The notes beneath the pieces were generated by a model, which ran no database searches, had not been told where the DNA came from, and worked only from the letters and a program-made list of their open reading frames with translations. A stretch of DNA of 64,000 nt, taken from positions 2,968,001 through 3,032,000 of the forward strand of contig NZ_OY781981.1 of the NCBI RefSeq assembly GCF_963677565.1, given 5' to 3'. Positions 26,614 through 34,686 of this stretch are shown here, one piece after another (positions within the stretch are counted from its first letter, which is position 1; every line of letters begins with the position of its first letter). The translations under genes and the position numbers were made by a program. Origin of the DNA: an uncultured Draconibacterium sp. (GTDB lineage: Bacteria > Bacteroidota > Bacteroidia > Bacteroidales > Prolixibacteraceae).

Positions 26614-27056
26614 ATGAGAACCGGATTTAAAAGAATACCAACACTTTTTGTTTTTGCTTTGTTCGTTTTTAGTACTTCTGCTGTTGCGTCCAAAAATCTC
26701 ACTGAAAAATCAGCAATAGAAGAAAGTACTCCTGTAATTCTTGAAATGAACGGAACCGAAATAAAGGCCACATTAAACAATACGTTAACCGCACGGGAAT
26801 TTATTAAATTACTTCCTTATTCGGTGACGGTTACGCGGGCAGCAGATGACCTTTGTGGATCGGTAAGTGAAAAACTGGAAACTGACAGAAGTGAAGGAAA
26901 GAAAAGTGGGAGATAGGAGAAATTGGTTGGTTCGATGGCTGGTTTACCATCTTGGTGGACAATGAGCAAAAATTCACGAATATGCCGGGATAGGGTGTTA
27001 TGATTATCGGAAAAATTGCTGATAATGATATTAAAACTGTAAAAGCCTTTTCCTGA
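26614..27056 (+). pseudogene. Broken cyclophilin-like-fold secreted protein
   Basis: An ATG at 26614 opens a 100-residue frame with a signal peptide (LFVFSTSAVAS) and the start of a cyclophilin-like domain (ILEMNGTEIKATLNNTLTAREFIKLLPYSV). The frame stops at 26914. The rest of the domain continues in another frame from about 26904 (WEIGEIGWFDGWFTILVDN; GVMIIGKIADNDIKTVKAFS) to a stop at 27054, with an in-frame TAG at 26991. One frameshift plus one nonsense codon indicate a pseudogene. An intact relative of the same fold is encoded at 31758-32105. The following 27057-27212 stretch shows nothing else recognisable. Confidence 0.65.
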
Positions 27057-27212
27057 AGGGGGGAGATAAGGGGCAGGTTGGATGATTAATCTTTATTCTT
27101 CTAACTCTTTTACCGTTAAAAATCAAACTTACTGTAAAAAAGTACCGGCTTCGATTAATATTTTCAGGTAAATAACAGTCCATACACAAAACCTTACTCA
27201 ATTTATAATATT

Positions 27213-28451
27213 ATGAAAAATCAATTAACTAAAAACATTGCAGGATTTTTGATTCTGCTGATGATTGTTTTTACTGCAAATTCGCAGGAATGGGCCAATT
27301 TCAGAGGAGGTCCCAGAGTTATTTCTCCCGAAATTAACGGAAACAGCGTAACCTTTCGTTTAAGTGCACCGGATGCTTCATCTGTTTCGGTTTCTGGTAG
27401 TTGGAAATCTACTAACAGATCGGTGCCAATGGTAAAAGACACCGCTGGTGTTTGGTCGGCTACTGTTTCAGGATTAGCTCCCGAATTATACAACTACACA
27501 TTTTCGGTTGATGGAGTTGGGATGATAGATCCCAGAAACTCAGAGCAGATAATTCGTGATGGATCGAGGTACATGAGTATTTTTATCATTCCCGGCGACG
27601 AGTCGGAAATGTATGCTGCCGATGTTTCAATCGCTCATGGCAATCTGGAAAAAGTATGGTACAAATCGTCAACGCTTGATTTAACCCGCAGAATGTATGT
27701 ATATACGCCGGCCGGTTATAAAGAGAGCTCGGAAAAGTACCCTGTGTTCTACTTATTGCACGGTGCCGGTGGCGACGAAGATGCTTGGTCGAGTATGGGA
27801 CGTGCGGTTCAGATTATGGACAACCTGATTGCTGCCGGAAAAGCAGAGCCAATGATTGTAGTTATGACCAACGGAAATGCCAACCAGGCAGCTGCACGAG
27901 TTGATTATCCTGTGGCTCAGGAACAAGGAGGCATGCGTGGTTTTGGTAGTGCAGGTAAATTCGAACAAAGTATTATCGACGATGTAATACCGTATATCGA
28001 CAGTAATTATCGTACGTTAACCGATCGGGGAAATCGTGCTATTGCAGGTTTGTCGATGGGGGGAGCGCAAACAACTTATGCCGCGTTAAACAACCTTGAT
28101 AAATTTGCCTGGGTTGGGTCGTTTAGTGGTGCTTTTGTTTTGTGGCCAAATGCCAGGGCCGTTTCAGAAGGCGGTGCAAATGGTCCCGGTCGCGGTCCGC
28201 AGTTGCTTAGTTTGGAGGCCGTGGAAAATACAGTTTTCCCTGATTTAAATTCATCGGTAAATTCAGAGTTGGAATTGTTCTACATCGCCATTGGAAATGA
28301 TGACTTTTTATTTGAAGCGAACCGCCAATTCAAAGATTGGTTAAAAGAAGAAAAAATCGATTTTGTTGATATTGATACTCCGGGATATTCTCACGAGTGG
28401 AGTTACTGGCGTATTTGTTTGCTTGATTATGCCAGCAGGCTTTTTAAGTAA
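27213..28451 (+). CDS. CE1-type esterase with N-terminal CBM48-like domain
   Basis: 412 residues with a signal peptide ending FTANSQ. Residues about 25-125 are an E-set/CBM48-like sandwich (VTFRLSAPDASSVSVSGSW ... LYNYTFSVDG). Residues about 145-410 are an alpha/beta hydrolase of the Putative esterase (PF00756) type. The nucleophile is Ser281 in GLSMGG and the likely catalytic histidine is His394 in YSHEWSYWR. The oxyanion region is YLLHGAGGDEDAW. This layout is typical of xylan acetyl or feruloyl esterases in Bacteroidota. With the GH43 and GH3 genes nearby, a hemicellulose role is plausible. It ends at a bidirectional terminator. Confidence 0.85.
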   Translation: MKNQLTKNIAGFLILLMIVFTANSQEWANFRGGPRVISPEINGNSVTFRLSAPDASSVSVSGSWKSTNRSVPMVKDTAGVWSATVSGLAPELYNYTFSVDGVGMIDPRNSEQIIRDGSRYMSIFIIPGDESEMYAADVSIAHGNLEKVWYKSSTLDLTRRMYVYTPAGYKESSEKYPVFYLLHGAGGDEDAWSSMGRAVQIMDNLIAAGKAEPMIVVMTNGNANQAAARVDYPVAQEQGGMRGFGSAGKFEQSIIDDVIPYIDSNYRTLTDRGNRAIAGLSMGGAQTTYAALNNLDKFAWVGSFSGAFVLWPNARAVSEGGANGPGRGPQLLSLEAVENTVFPDLNSSVNSELELFYIAIGNDDFLFEANRQFKDWLKEEKIDFVDIDTPGYSHEWSYWRICLLDYASRLFK

Positions 28452-28468
28452 CAGAAATCTGATATAAG

Positions 28469-28507
28469 AAAAGCGGCTGTTCATCTTAAATAAGAACAGC
28501 CGCTTTT
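28469..28507. terminator. Bidirectional terminator
   Basis: Perfect 14-bp stem AAAAGCGGCTGTTC / GAACAGCCGCTTTT with an 11-nt loop, between the convergent CE1 esterase (plus) and carboxylesterase operon (minus). Confidence 0.9.
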
Positions 28508-28530
28508 TTATTTGAGTATGTTTCAAAATC

Positions 28531-30114
28531 TTATTCTACAATTAGTTGGTCGTGTAAGAAATTTAGGCTGGCAGTATCTTGCAAAACTCCGCTTTTTTGC
28601 TGATCGCCCAGGTACATTATTTCTTTTATATCTGTTTTGTATGCAGGCCAGTCCGGAAGTTCGTCGCTGTTCGGATCCCCTTTAATGATAAAATTTACCC
28701 AATACTCCGACATCACATCGGCCAGTTGATAATCGGTGTCTTCAAACGGACGGTCTACAAATTCCAGGTTGTTGTAGGCATAAGCCACTTCTCCGGTATG
28801 AAACGCGCCATAATCAACATAGTTACCTGGTGGCACTCTTCGCGTAAACCGATATACATAAACATTTTTACCGTGGTCGCTTGTCAGGTTTGCCAGCGTA
28901 TAATTTTGTGCACCAAAAGCAATGTCTCTTTGCAAATGCAATTGTGAAATCTCAGCGACTTCGTCTTTCGTAGCAGGATAATATCTTAAAAGTTCCTGCC
29001 CGGCATCTCCCCATTGTTCTAAAATATTTTTCTTGTATTCATCCGCTTTCTCAAATTCCCCAATAAATACGCCGTCGTCTTCATTCCAGCCGGTTAGTAT
29101 ACTCACGTTGTTCTCGATGTTTTCTGTGAATATTTTCGTAACACTTTCGGGTAAAATATATCCGTCGATAATTGGGTGGGTATTAAAACGAACCTTGTTT
29201 TGTAAGTCAATTGACGGAATTTTTCGCAGCTCTTCAAGAGATGTTGCATTTAATTCATCGGCAACTTCTGATCCTACTAGTTCTGCGTGGTTCAGGTCAA
29301 GCAGAGCTGTTCTGTCCGCTCCCGGATTTCTGCTCAGCAAACCCGCGCCGCTTTGAGCAATGGCTTTCTGGAATAAGCCATTTGCTTTTGGTGATGCCAC
29401 CAAAAAAACAACACTGGCCGAACCTGCCGACTGGCCTGCAATAGTTATATTATCCGGATTGCCGCCAAAAGCTGCAATATTGTTCTTTACCCATTTCAGT
29501 GCGGCAATCTGATCCATCAAACCGTAATTTCCGGAGGCCTTGTTTGGCGATTCTGCAGTAAGTTCAGGATGGGCTAAAAATCCAAATATTCCGAGTCGGT
29601 AATTGATGTTTACGAATACAACACCTTTTTTCGCCATTGCTTCGCCATCATAAATAGGTACAGAGCCGCTTCCTGAAGTAAAACCTCCACCGTGGATAAA
29701 AACTACAACCGGTCTTTTTTCATCTGTCGATTTTGCGCCTGTCCATACATTCAAATACAGACAATCTTCATCGATTGGTTCCTCGGGAATCAGAAACTCT
29801 TCCGACCACATATAAAATGGCTCCGGAAATGGCTGCATTGCACTGGCTGCAAACGTATCACACTTTTTTACACCTTCCCACTTCTGAACAGGAGCTGGTG
29901 CCTTCCAGCGCAGATCTCCAACAGGAGGTGCAGCAAAAGGAATCCCTTTGAATACAGAAATGTCGGAATCTTCGTTTTTGACGCCGGGAATTAAACCACC
30001 GTCAACTTTAACTTTGGCTATATCGATTGCAGTTTCCTGCGTATTTGATTGGTTTGTTTTACATGATGCAAATGCCAGTAAAACAATCAATAAGATAAAT
30101 GTTCGATCCATCAT
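28531..30114 (-). CDS. Type-B carboxylesterase, lipoprotein
   Basis: 527 residues. Lipobox LAFASC (Cys18). PnbA/cholinesterase-type alpha/beta hydrolase: VFKGIPFAAPPVGDLRW near the N-terminus, oxyanion motif FIHGGGFTSGSGS, nucleophile Ser229 in IAGQSAGSAS, an acidic residue in GWNEDDGVF and a catalytic His in YGAFHTGEV. Location outside the cytoplasm suggests hydrolysis of ester groups on an imported or surface substrate. It is last in a minus-strand operon (CMD-like, cupin, cyclophilin-like, carboxylesterase 2, carboxylesterase 1), 17 bp after the frameshifted paralogue. The substrate is unknown. Confidence 0.88.
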   Translation of the reverse strand: MMDRTFILLIVLLAFASCKTNQSNTQETAIDIAKVKVDGGLIPGVKNEDSDISVFKGIPFAAPPVGDLRWKAPAPVQKWEGVKKCDTFAASAMQPFPEPFYMWSEEFLIPEEPIDEDCLYLNVWTGAKSTDEKRPVVVFIHGGGFTSGSGSVPIYDGEAMAKKGVVFVNINYRLGIFGFLAHPELTAESPNKASGNYGLMDQIAALKWVKNNIAAFGGNPDNITIAGQSAGSASVVFLVASPKANGLFQKAIAQSGAGLLSRNPGADRTALLDLNHAELVGSEVADELNATSLEELRKIPSIDLQNKVRFNTHPIIDGYILPESVTKIFTENIENNVSILTGWNEDDGVFIGEFEKADEYKKNILEQWGDAGQELLRYYPATKDEVAEISQLHLQRDIAFGAQNYTLANLTSDHGKNVYVYRFTRRVPPGNYVDYGAFHTGEVAYAYNNLEFVDRPFEDTDYQLADVMSEYWVNFIIKGDPNSDELPDWPAYKTDIKEIMYLGDQQKSGVLQDTASLNFLHDQLIVE

Positions 30115-30131
30115 AAAGTTTAGGTTTTGTT

Positions 30132-31648
30132 CTATTCTCCTAACAACTGCTTTTTCAGGAAATCATATCTTTCCGCGGTTTCAGTAATTGGCATCATTCC
30201 AACATTTTTCCCAATTCCCATTACTTCCTTAACATCAGAAGAATAGGGAAGCCATTCCGGTAATTCTTCTCCATTCGGGTCTCCGGTTTTTACGAAGTTC
30301 ACCCAATACGACGACATCGCCTGTGCCACGCTTCTGTCTACATCGGTCCACGGGCGGTCGAGCATTTTCAGATTATTAAAAACATAAGGCATTTCTCCGG
30401 TGTGGAAAGCGCCATATTCAGGATGTTCGGGCCATGGAATAGCTTGCTCAAAATAATATTCAAAGGCTTTTGTCTTGGCTGTTTTTGCTCTGAATTCCAT
30501 CCATAAATAAGTATTTAAGCGGCTTTGTTCCTGTCCGGCTAATTTTACGGCTTCTTCAGCATCCGATCCATACTGGGCCACAAATTCATCTCCCGTATCG
30601 CCTCGATAGCGGGTTTCATCCGCATTCATTCCACTTATAAAAGGAACATCGTTTTGTTGGCCTGCTGCATAAATATTCTTCAATTCATCGGGTTGATAAT
30701 AACCATCGATTACGCCACCATAACGGGTTCTTGGTTGGTCGGGATCTGTGGCAATAATTTCTTCGTACGACATCGCTCTTAAATCGGCGAGCGAACTGGC
30801 GCCTTTCATTTCCTGAAATTCGAGCCCTTGTTTTTCTGCTTGCTCCAAGGTTAATGATCCCATTGGGCCACTGGTGAATGACGTTCCACTTTGAGTAATA
30901 GCACCACTAAACAGTCCGGCAGCCACAGGCGAAGCCAATAAACCGCTAACAGACCGTGCACCTGCCGATTGACCAACAATGGTAACCCGCGAAGGATCGC
31001 CACCAAAATTTTTGATATTGTTTTTTACCCATTTTAATGCAGCAACCTGGTCTAAAAATCCGTAATTGCCTGAAACGTTGTTGGGTGATTCTGCAGTAAG
31101 TTCGGGATGTGCAAGGAAGCCAAGAACACCCAAACGGTAATTTATTGTTACAACGATGATTCCTTTTTTTGCCAGTTCAACACCGTTATAAACATCAATT
31201 GCACCCGAGCCTTCAGTCAATGCACCACCGTGTATAAAAAACATCACAGCTAAATTGTCGGAAGTTGTTTTTGCAGGTGTCCATACATTCAGAAACAAAC
31301 AATCTTCACTAATATCATTTTGAACCATAAATTCTTCTGTCCATGGAAGGTATGAATAGTTCCTGTTCTGGATTGCGCTTGCTCCAAATTCAGTGGCATC
31401 ACGAACGCCTTCCCACGGAATTACAGGCTGTGGTTCGCGCCAGCGCAAATCGCCTACAGGTGGGGCGGCGAACGGAATTCCTTTAAAAATATAAAGCCGT
31501 CTGCTTCATTATTGATGCCGGTGATAATTCCTCCGTCAACCTGAACATTTTCGAAATTGATGGAGTCGTCTTGTTTTTTTGATTGGTTTGTTTGGCACGA
31601 TGAGAACGCAAACAGAATTGCGAATAAGGCAAAAGTTAGTTTTTTCAT
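30132..31648 (-). pseudogene. Type-B carboxylesterase, frameshifted
   Basis: The gene starts at 31648 with a lipoprotein leader (lipobox AFSSC) and reads into FENVQVDGGIITGINNEADG. It then shifts frame and stops at 31454 (EFRSPPHL). The remainder is intact in another frame from about 31490 to 30132 (FKGIPFAAPPVGDLRW, FIHGGALTEGSGA, GQSAGARS, YGAFHTGEMPYVF). Adding one base after GGC near 31496 restores an uninterrupted DGVYIFKGIPFAAPP, so a single-base deletion explains the break. It is a close paralogue of the next gene. It could be a recent pseudogene or an assembly error. Confidence 0.8.
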
Positions 31649-31757
31649 TAAGTTTTGGTTTTTTATGGTTCTTAAATATAGTATTTTGTTTGCAAGTAGG
31701 TTACAAGGTTTGAATTAAGTAGTGGAGGTTAACATTATTCTTAAAATTAGGTGGAAA

Positions 31758-32105
31758 TTAATCCAGACTAAAAGTAACAGTTGAATTTTTCGAGCCGGTT
31801 AACGCACTCATGTCCCCATCAATTTTTCCCAGATTGATAAGTCCGGAGGCAAAGCCAAAATTCTTGTAGAAAATGGCAATATCGCCCCATGGAGCGTAGT
31901 ATGTTATATCGCCAACCGACGGTTTAAAACCCGATGGAGCACCTTCAGTAGATAATTTCCGGTCGGGATAAAATATTTTTTCCGTAGCGGCATAATCTTC
32001 CAGCTTTACCGTTAAAGGAAACAACGACACGAAATCTTTTGCGGTTTCGTTGTTTTCCATTGTAGCTGTCAGCACCATATCGCCAACAGTAATTTTGATC
32101 TTCAT
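31758..32105 (-). CDS. Cyclophilin-like-fold protein
   Basis: 115 residues without a signal peptide, matching the small cyclophilin-like family often annotated in Bacteroidota. Landmarks are IKITVGDMVLTATMENNETAKDF, LFPLTVKLEDYAATEKIFY, VGDITYYAPWGDIAIFY and LGKIDGDM. The biochemical function of this family is not established; members frequently sit next to redox genes. It is the third gene of the minus-strand operon, 22 bp after the cupin gene. A decayed secreted relative is found at 26614-27056. Confidence 0.75.
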   Translation of the reverse strand: MKIKITVGDMVLTATMENNETAKDFVSLFPLTVKLEDYAATEKIFYPDRKLSTEGAPSGFKPSVGDITYYAPWGDIAIFYKNFGFASGLINLGKIDGDMSALTGSKNSTVTFSLD

Positions 32106-32127
32106 TTTTATCTCTTGATTTTTGGGA

Positions 32128-32655
32128 TTATTCAGCTAATACACTTTTGTAATCATCATCCGATACCGGATCACCCCAGGTAACATTTTGCCCGTCTTTG
32201 TAATTGGTGAGTGCCACGTGCACAAATTCGCTGTTTGCAGCAGCGCCATGCCAGTGGTTTACATGCGGCGGAATATTTACCACATCACCTTTTTTAATTT
32301 TCTGTAGCGGCTCGCCTTCCGCTTTGTAAAAACCTTCTCCGGCCAGCACTAGCAATACCTGTCCTTTAGGGTGCGAGTGCCAGTTGGTACGCGACTCAGG
32401 ATCGAAAATTACATTGGCAATGGAATATTCGTTGTTCTCATCGTTTTGTAACATCATACGAACACCAACTTTTCCTGTGAAGAATTTTGCCACAAATTCA
32501 TCCGGAGCAGGATTTTGAGTAAATATGGGATCGATAGCTTTTACCGCTTCTTTAATATCTGCTGTCTCCTGTGTGTTTTTTGTTGGCTGATTACATGAAT
32601 AAGCCATGAATAAAATACTTGCTGCTAACAGGGTATTTGAAATAATGCGTTTCAT
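32128..32655 (-). CDS. Cupin-domain lipoprotein
   Basis: 175 residues. Lipobox MAYSC (Cys21). Single cupin domain with metal-ligand motifs NWHSHPKGQVLLVLAGEG (His93, His95, Gln99) and GDVVNIPPHVNHWHG (His131, His134, His136). The Gln in place of the usual Glu is common in this subgroup, which frequently travels with carboxymuconolactone decarboxylase-like genes. Here that gene is directly upstream (22 bp). A secreted cupin-CMD pair suggests oxidative or lactone chemistry outside the cytoplasm, but the substrate is unknown. Confidence 0.85.
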   Translation of the reverse strand: MKRIISNTLLAASILFMAYSCNQPTKNTQETADIKEAVKAIDPIFTQNPAPDEFVAKFFTGKVGVRMMLQNDENNEYSIANVIFDPESRTNWHSHPKGQVLLVLAGEGFYKAEGEPLQKIKKGDVVNIPPHVNHWHGAAANSEFVHVALTNYKDGQNVTWGDPVSDDDYKSVLAE

Positions 32656-32676
32656 ATGTAACTATTAAATTGATTA

Positions 32677-33417
32677 CTAATTTGAGTTTCTCATCTTGAG
32701 GACATTCTCCATGATTGCGCGTCCGTTCTCAGCTTCCTCTTTCCCAACTGTTTTTTCAATAACGTTAAACATATCGTTCAGCTGACCTTCGGTAATTCCC
32801 ACGTTCATTCCAAAATGAATATGTGCGCCTAACTGCGATCCGGTGCCGGTCATTGAAGCAAGTGCAGCATTTGTTACCAACTCTCGTTGCTGATAGCTCA
32901 ATACATTGCTTTCAAAAATATCGGCGAATAAATGTTCTTTTAAAAAGGCATCGATACGAGGCGAGAATTCACCAGATCCGGGAGCCGGTTTCGACTGCGG
33001 CATGCCCGTCAGTTCTTCCAACACTTTTCGGCCTCTTTCATATCTATCTCCATCCTGGCTGTGCATTTTTATTTCCTTGCCTTGCTCATCGGTAATTCCT
33101 TTGGCTTTGCGCTCGTCTAACACTTTTCGGAATGCGTTAATACCATTCAGGCTACGCGGAAAACCGCAGTAAGCATACAGCTGCACAATGGCTTCGTTAA
33201 TTTCGTTAATGCTTAATCCGGCATCCAAACCGTCGTTTAAAGCCTTGTTTAACTCCGGTATATTGCCTTGCGCGGTGTAGCTCGAAATGGCCACCATACT
33301 TTTTTCCTGATCGCTTAATGAATCATCCGTTGAAACAGAACTATTGGCGTTAAAAGAAATGATCAGGCTGAAAATAAGTACAGCCGGAGTAATCAATTGT
33401 TTTAAAGTTGTCTTCAT
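32677..33417 (-). CDS. Carboxymuconolactone decarboxylase-like protein, secreted
   Basis: 246 residues with an N-terminal signal peptide (LIISFNANSS). Two CMD/AhpD-like helical repeats: about residues 40-110 (LSINEINEAIVQLYAYCGFPRSLNGINAFRKVL) and about 160-240 (QRELVTNAALASMTGTGSQLGAHIHFGMNVGITEGQLNDM). No CxxC pair is present, so AhpD-type peroxidase activity is unlikely. It heads a minus-strand operon with cupin, cyclophilin-like and carboxylesterase genes. The secreted form of this normally cytosolic family is common in Bacteroidota but its reaction is not established. Confidence 0.82.
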   Translation of the reverse strand: MKTTLKQLITPAVLIFSLIISFNANSSVSTDDSLSDQEKSMVAISSYTAQGNIPELNKALNDGLDAGLSINEINEAIVQLYAYCGFPRSLNGINAFRKVLDERKAKGITDEQGKEIKMHSQDGDRYERGRKVLEELTGMPQSKPAPGSGEFSPRIDAFLKEHLFADIFESNVLSYQQRELVTNAALASMTGTGSQLGAHIHFGMNVGITEGQLNDMFNVIEKTVGKEEAENGRAIMENVLKMRNSN

Positions 33418-33814
33418 GCTATTTTCTAATTTTTATTGTTCATGAATAAGTTTTTAAAGCCGCCAATAATTTACATGAAAATGCCAGCGTACTTTTTCGT
33501 AATAGTAACACTCGTATCAACTTGCTTGTTTAGTTAATCATCAATCTCACAGGTAAATTCAATCTATTAACTGTATGTTTGGCAAAGTTGGCCTGAATCA
33601 GGATAAAAAACATACCCGAATAACAGAGCCACTTACCAGTATTACGGAATCTGATGTATGGTGGTGTTGCTGATCGATGATTTGATGTGGTTTTTATTGA
33701 CACACAAAGGAAAAAGCATACAGATGACTAATCTTGCCATAGCTTTTTATATTTGTTTATGTAAATAATCCAAAGCTTACTACAAATAAGCCTGGCCGAT
33801 AATTAACTAAATAC

Positions 33815-33928
33815 CTAAAAATTAAACTTAAAAATCTTCTTCTGTTAGCTTTTATACTGATTATGCCGTTTTTAACTCCGGCACAATCGCGGTATAAACG
33901 CGTAATTGTAACCATTGAACCGAATTAA
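33815..33928 (+). pseudogene. Remnant of a secreted-protein leader
   Basis: An open stretch reads LKNLLLLAFILIMPFL then TPAQSRYKRVIVTIEPN and stops at 33926. It looks like a Bacteroidota signal peptide (cleavage near PAQS) plus the first residues of a mature protein, but the expected ATG position reads CTT. The only ATG (33863) is inside the leader. No continuation is visible. It is probably the left-over 5' end of a lost gene. The sequence from 33418 to 33814 shows no gene or clear signal. Confidence 0.4.
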
Positions 33929-33934
33929 CAAAAA

Positions 33935-33960
33935 AGCACCCAACCGTAAAGTAGGGTGCT
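33935..33960 (-). terminator. Minus-strand terminator bordering the repeat array
   Basis: Perfect 7-bp stem AGCACCC / GGGTGCT with a 12-nt loop. On the minus strand it is followed by TTTTTT. It lies directly at the end of the minus-strand open frame through the 42-bp repeats (stop at 33959-33961), so that strand is probably transcribed. Confidence 0.65.
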
Positions 33961-34399
33961 AAGGTGTACCTTTAAAACAGGTTTTACTGCAACCCTGCCG
34001 ATGGCAAAAGCCTGTAATAGGCAATTGTTTTGGTTCCCTACGCGAATGATGCCCCAATAAAACCCATTTGCCACCACCCGGCACGGCGTAGGCATAAGAA
34101 AAAATGCGTTTGAAACCGGTTTTACCTGCGTTGGGGCGATAAAAAACACGTTTGAAACCAACTTTCCTCGCGTCAGGGGGAAAAAGAACGTGTTTGAAAC
34201 CGATATTTACTGCGTTGGGAAGGGAGAAAACGCATTTGAAACCGATATCATCGTCGTGGGCATAAGAAAAAATACGTTTGAAACCGGTTTTCCTCCCGTC
34301 AGGAAGGGAAAAAACGCGTTTGAAACCAACTTTCCTCGCGTCAGGGAGCTTTGAAATCAGCAAGTTACAGTTTTTGCCTTTTCGGAAATCCGCCCACAA
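33959..34399 (-). other. Open frame through the 42-bp repeats (possible repeat protein or non-coding RNA)
   Basis: A 146-codon minus-strand frame from ATG 34399 crosses the whole repeat array. It encodes a degenerate 14-residue repeat resembling GFKRVFSLPDARKV, followed by GGGKWVLLGHHSRREP. It ends exactly at a rho-independent terminator. However, a plus-strand frame is also open through the same repeats because the period is a multiple of three. No known domain, signal peptide or ribosome-binding site supports translation. It may equally be a transcribed structured RNA or a relic. I do not recognise it. Confidence 0.35.
34067..34360. repeat. Seven-unit tandem array with exact 42-bp period
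   Basis: TTTGAAACC recurs at 34109, 34151, 34193, 34235, 34277 and 34319, always exactly 42 bp apart. A degenerate unit (TTTGCCACC) precedes at 34067, again at 42 bp, and the last unit breaks up after 34345. Other columns of the unit vary, for example GCGTTGGG versus CGTCAGG, and units end in an A-rich AAAAAxxCG block. The strict length with diverged content argues for an old array held to a fixed period. There are no spacer sequences, so it is not a CRISPR. Confidence 0.9.
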
Positions 34400-34584
34400 T
34401 GCGGTTTACGGCCTAAATACGAAATAAACCACCCGTAAGTACACATTCGGGAACAAAACCCCTGTTGTTTTATCTTCTTATTATGCTAACTTTAAGCTCC
34501 TAATAAAAACCATAACACATTGATTATCCACCCGAATATATTATTTCTACAAAAGGTTAGGTTACACACCCAAAATGGAAGGAT

Positions 34585-34619
34585 AACCCAACTTGTTGGG
34601 TTGTACATACGTTACCGCC
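34585..34619. repeat. Palindrome plus boundary motif upstream of the PD40 gene
   Basis: AACCCAAC-TT-GTTGGGTT (34585-34602) is a perfect 8-bp palindrome. It is followed by GTACATACGTTACCGCC (34603-34619). The reverse complement of the latter closely matches GGCGGTAACACAGTACAT at 35689-35706, downstream of the gene, so the lipoprotein gene sits between inverted boundary motifs. Confidence 0.5.
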
Positions 34620-34686
34620 AAGTTTAAAAAAAGACAAAACGATGATATTTTAAAAATTAATTTTTCAACCAAATAAAAAAACCAAA

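Noticed and set aside
34061..34354. Plus-strand open frame through the 42-bp repeats as a protein gene
   Set aside because: It has no start codon after the stop at 34058. It is open because the repeat period is a multiple of three, and the minus strand, which has a terminator, is the better candidate.
34067..34360. CRISPR array
   Set aside because: Units follow each other directly with no unique spacers, and no cas genes are nearby.
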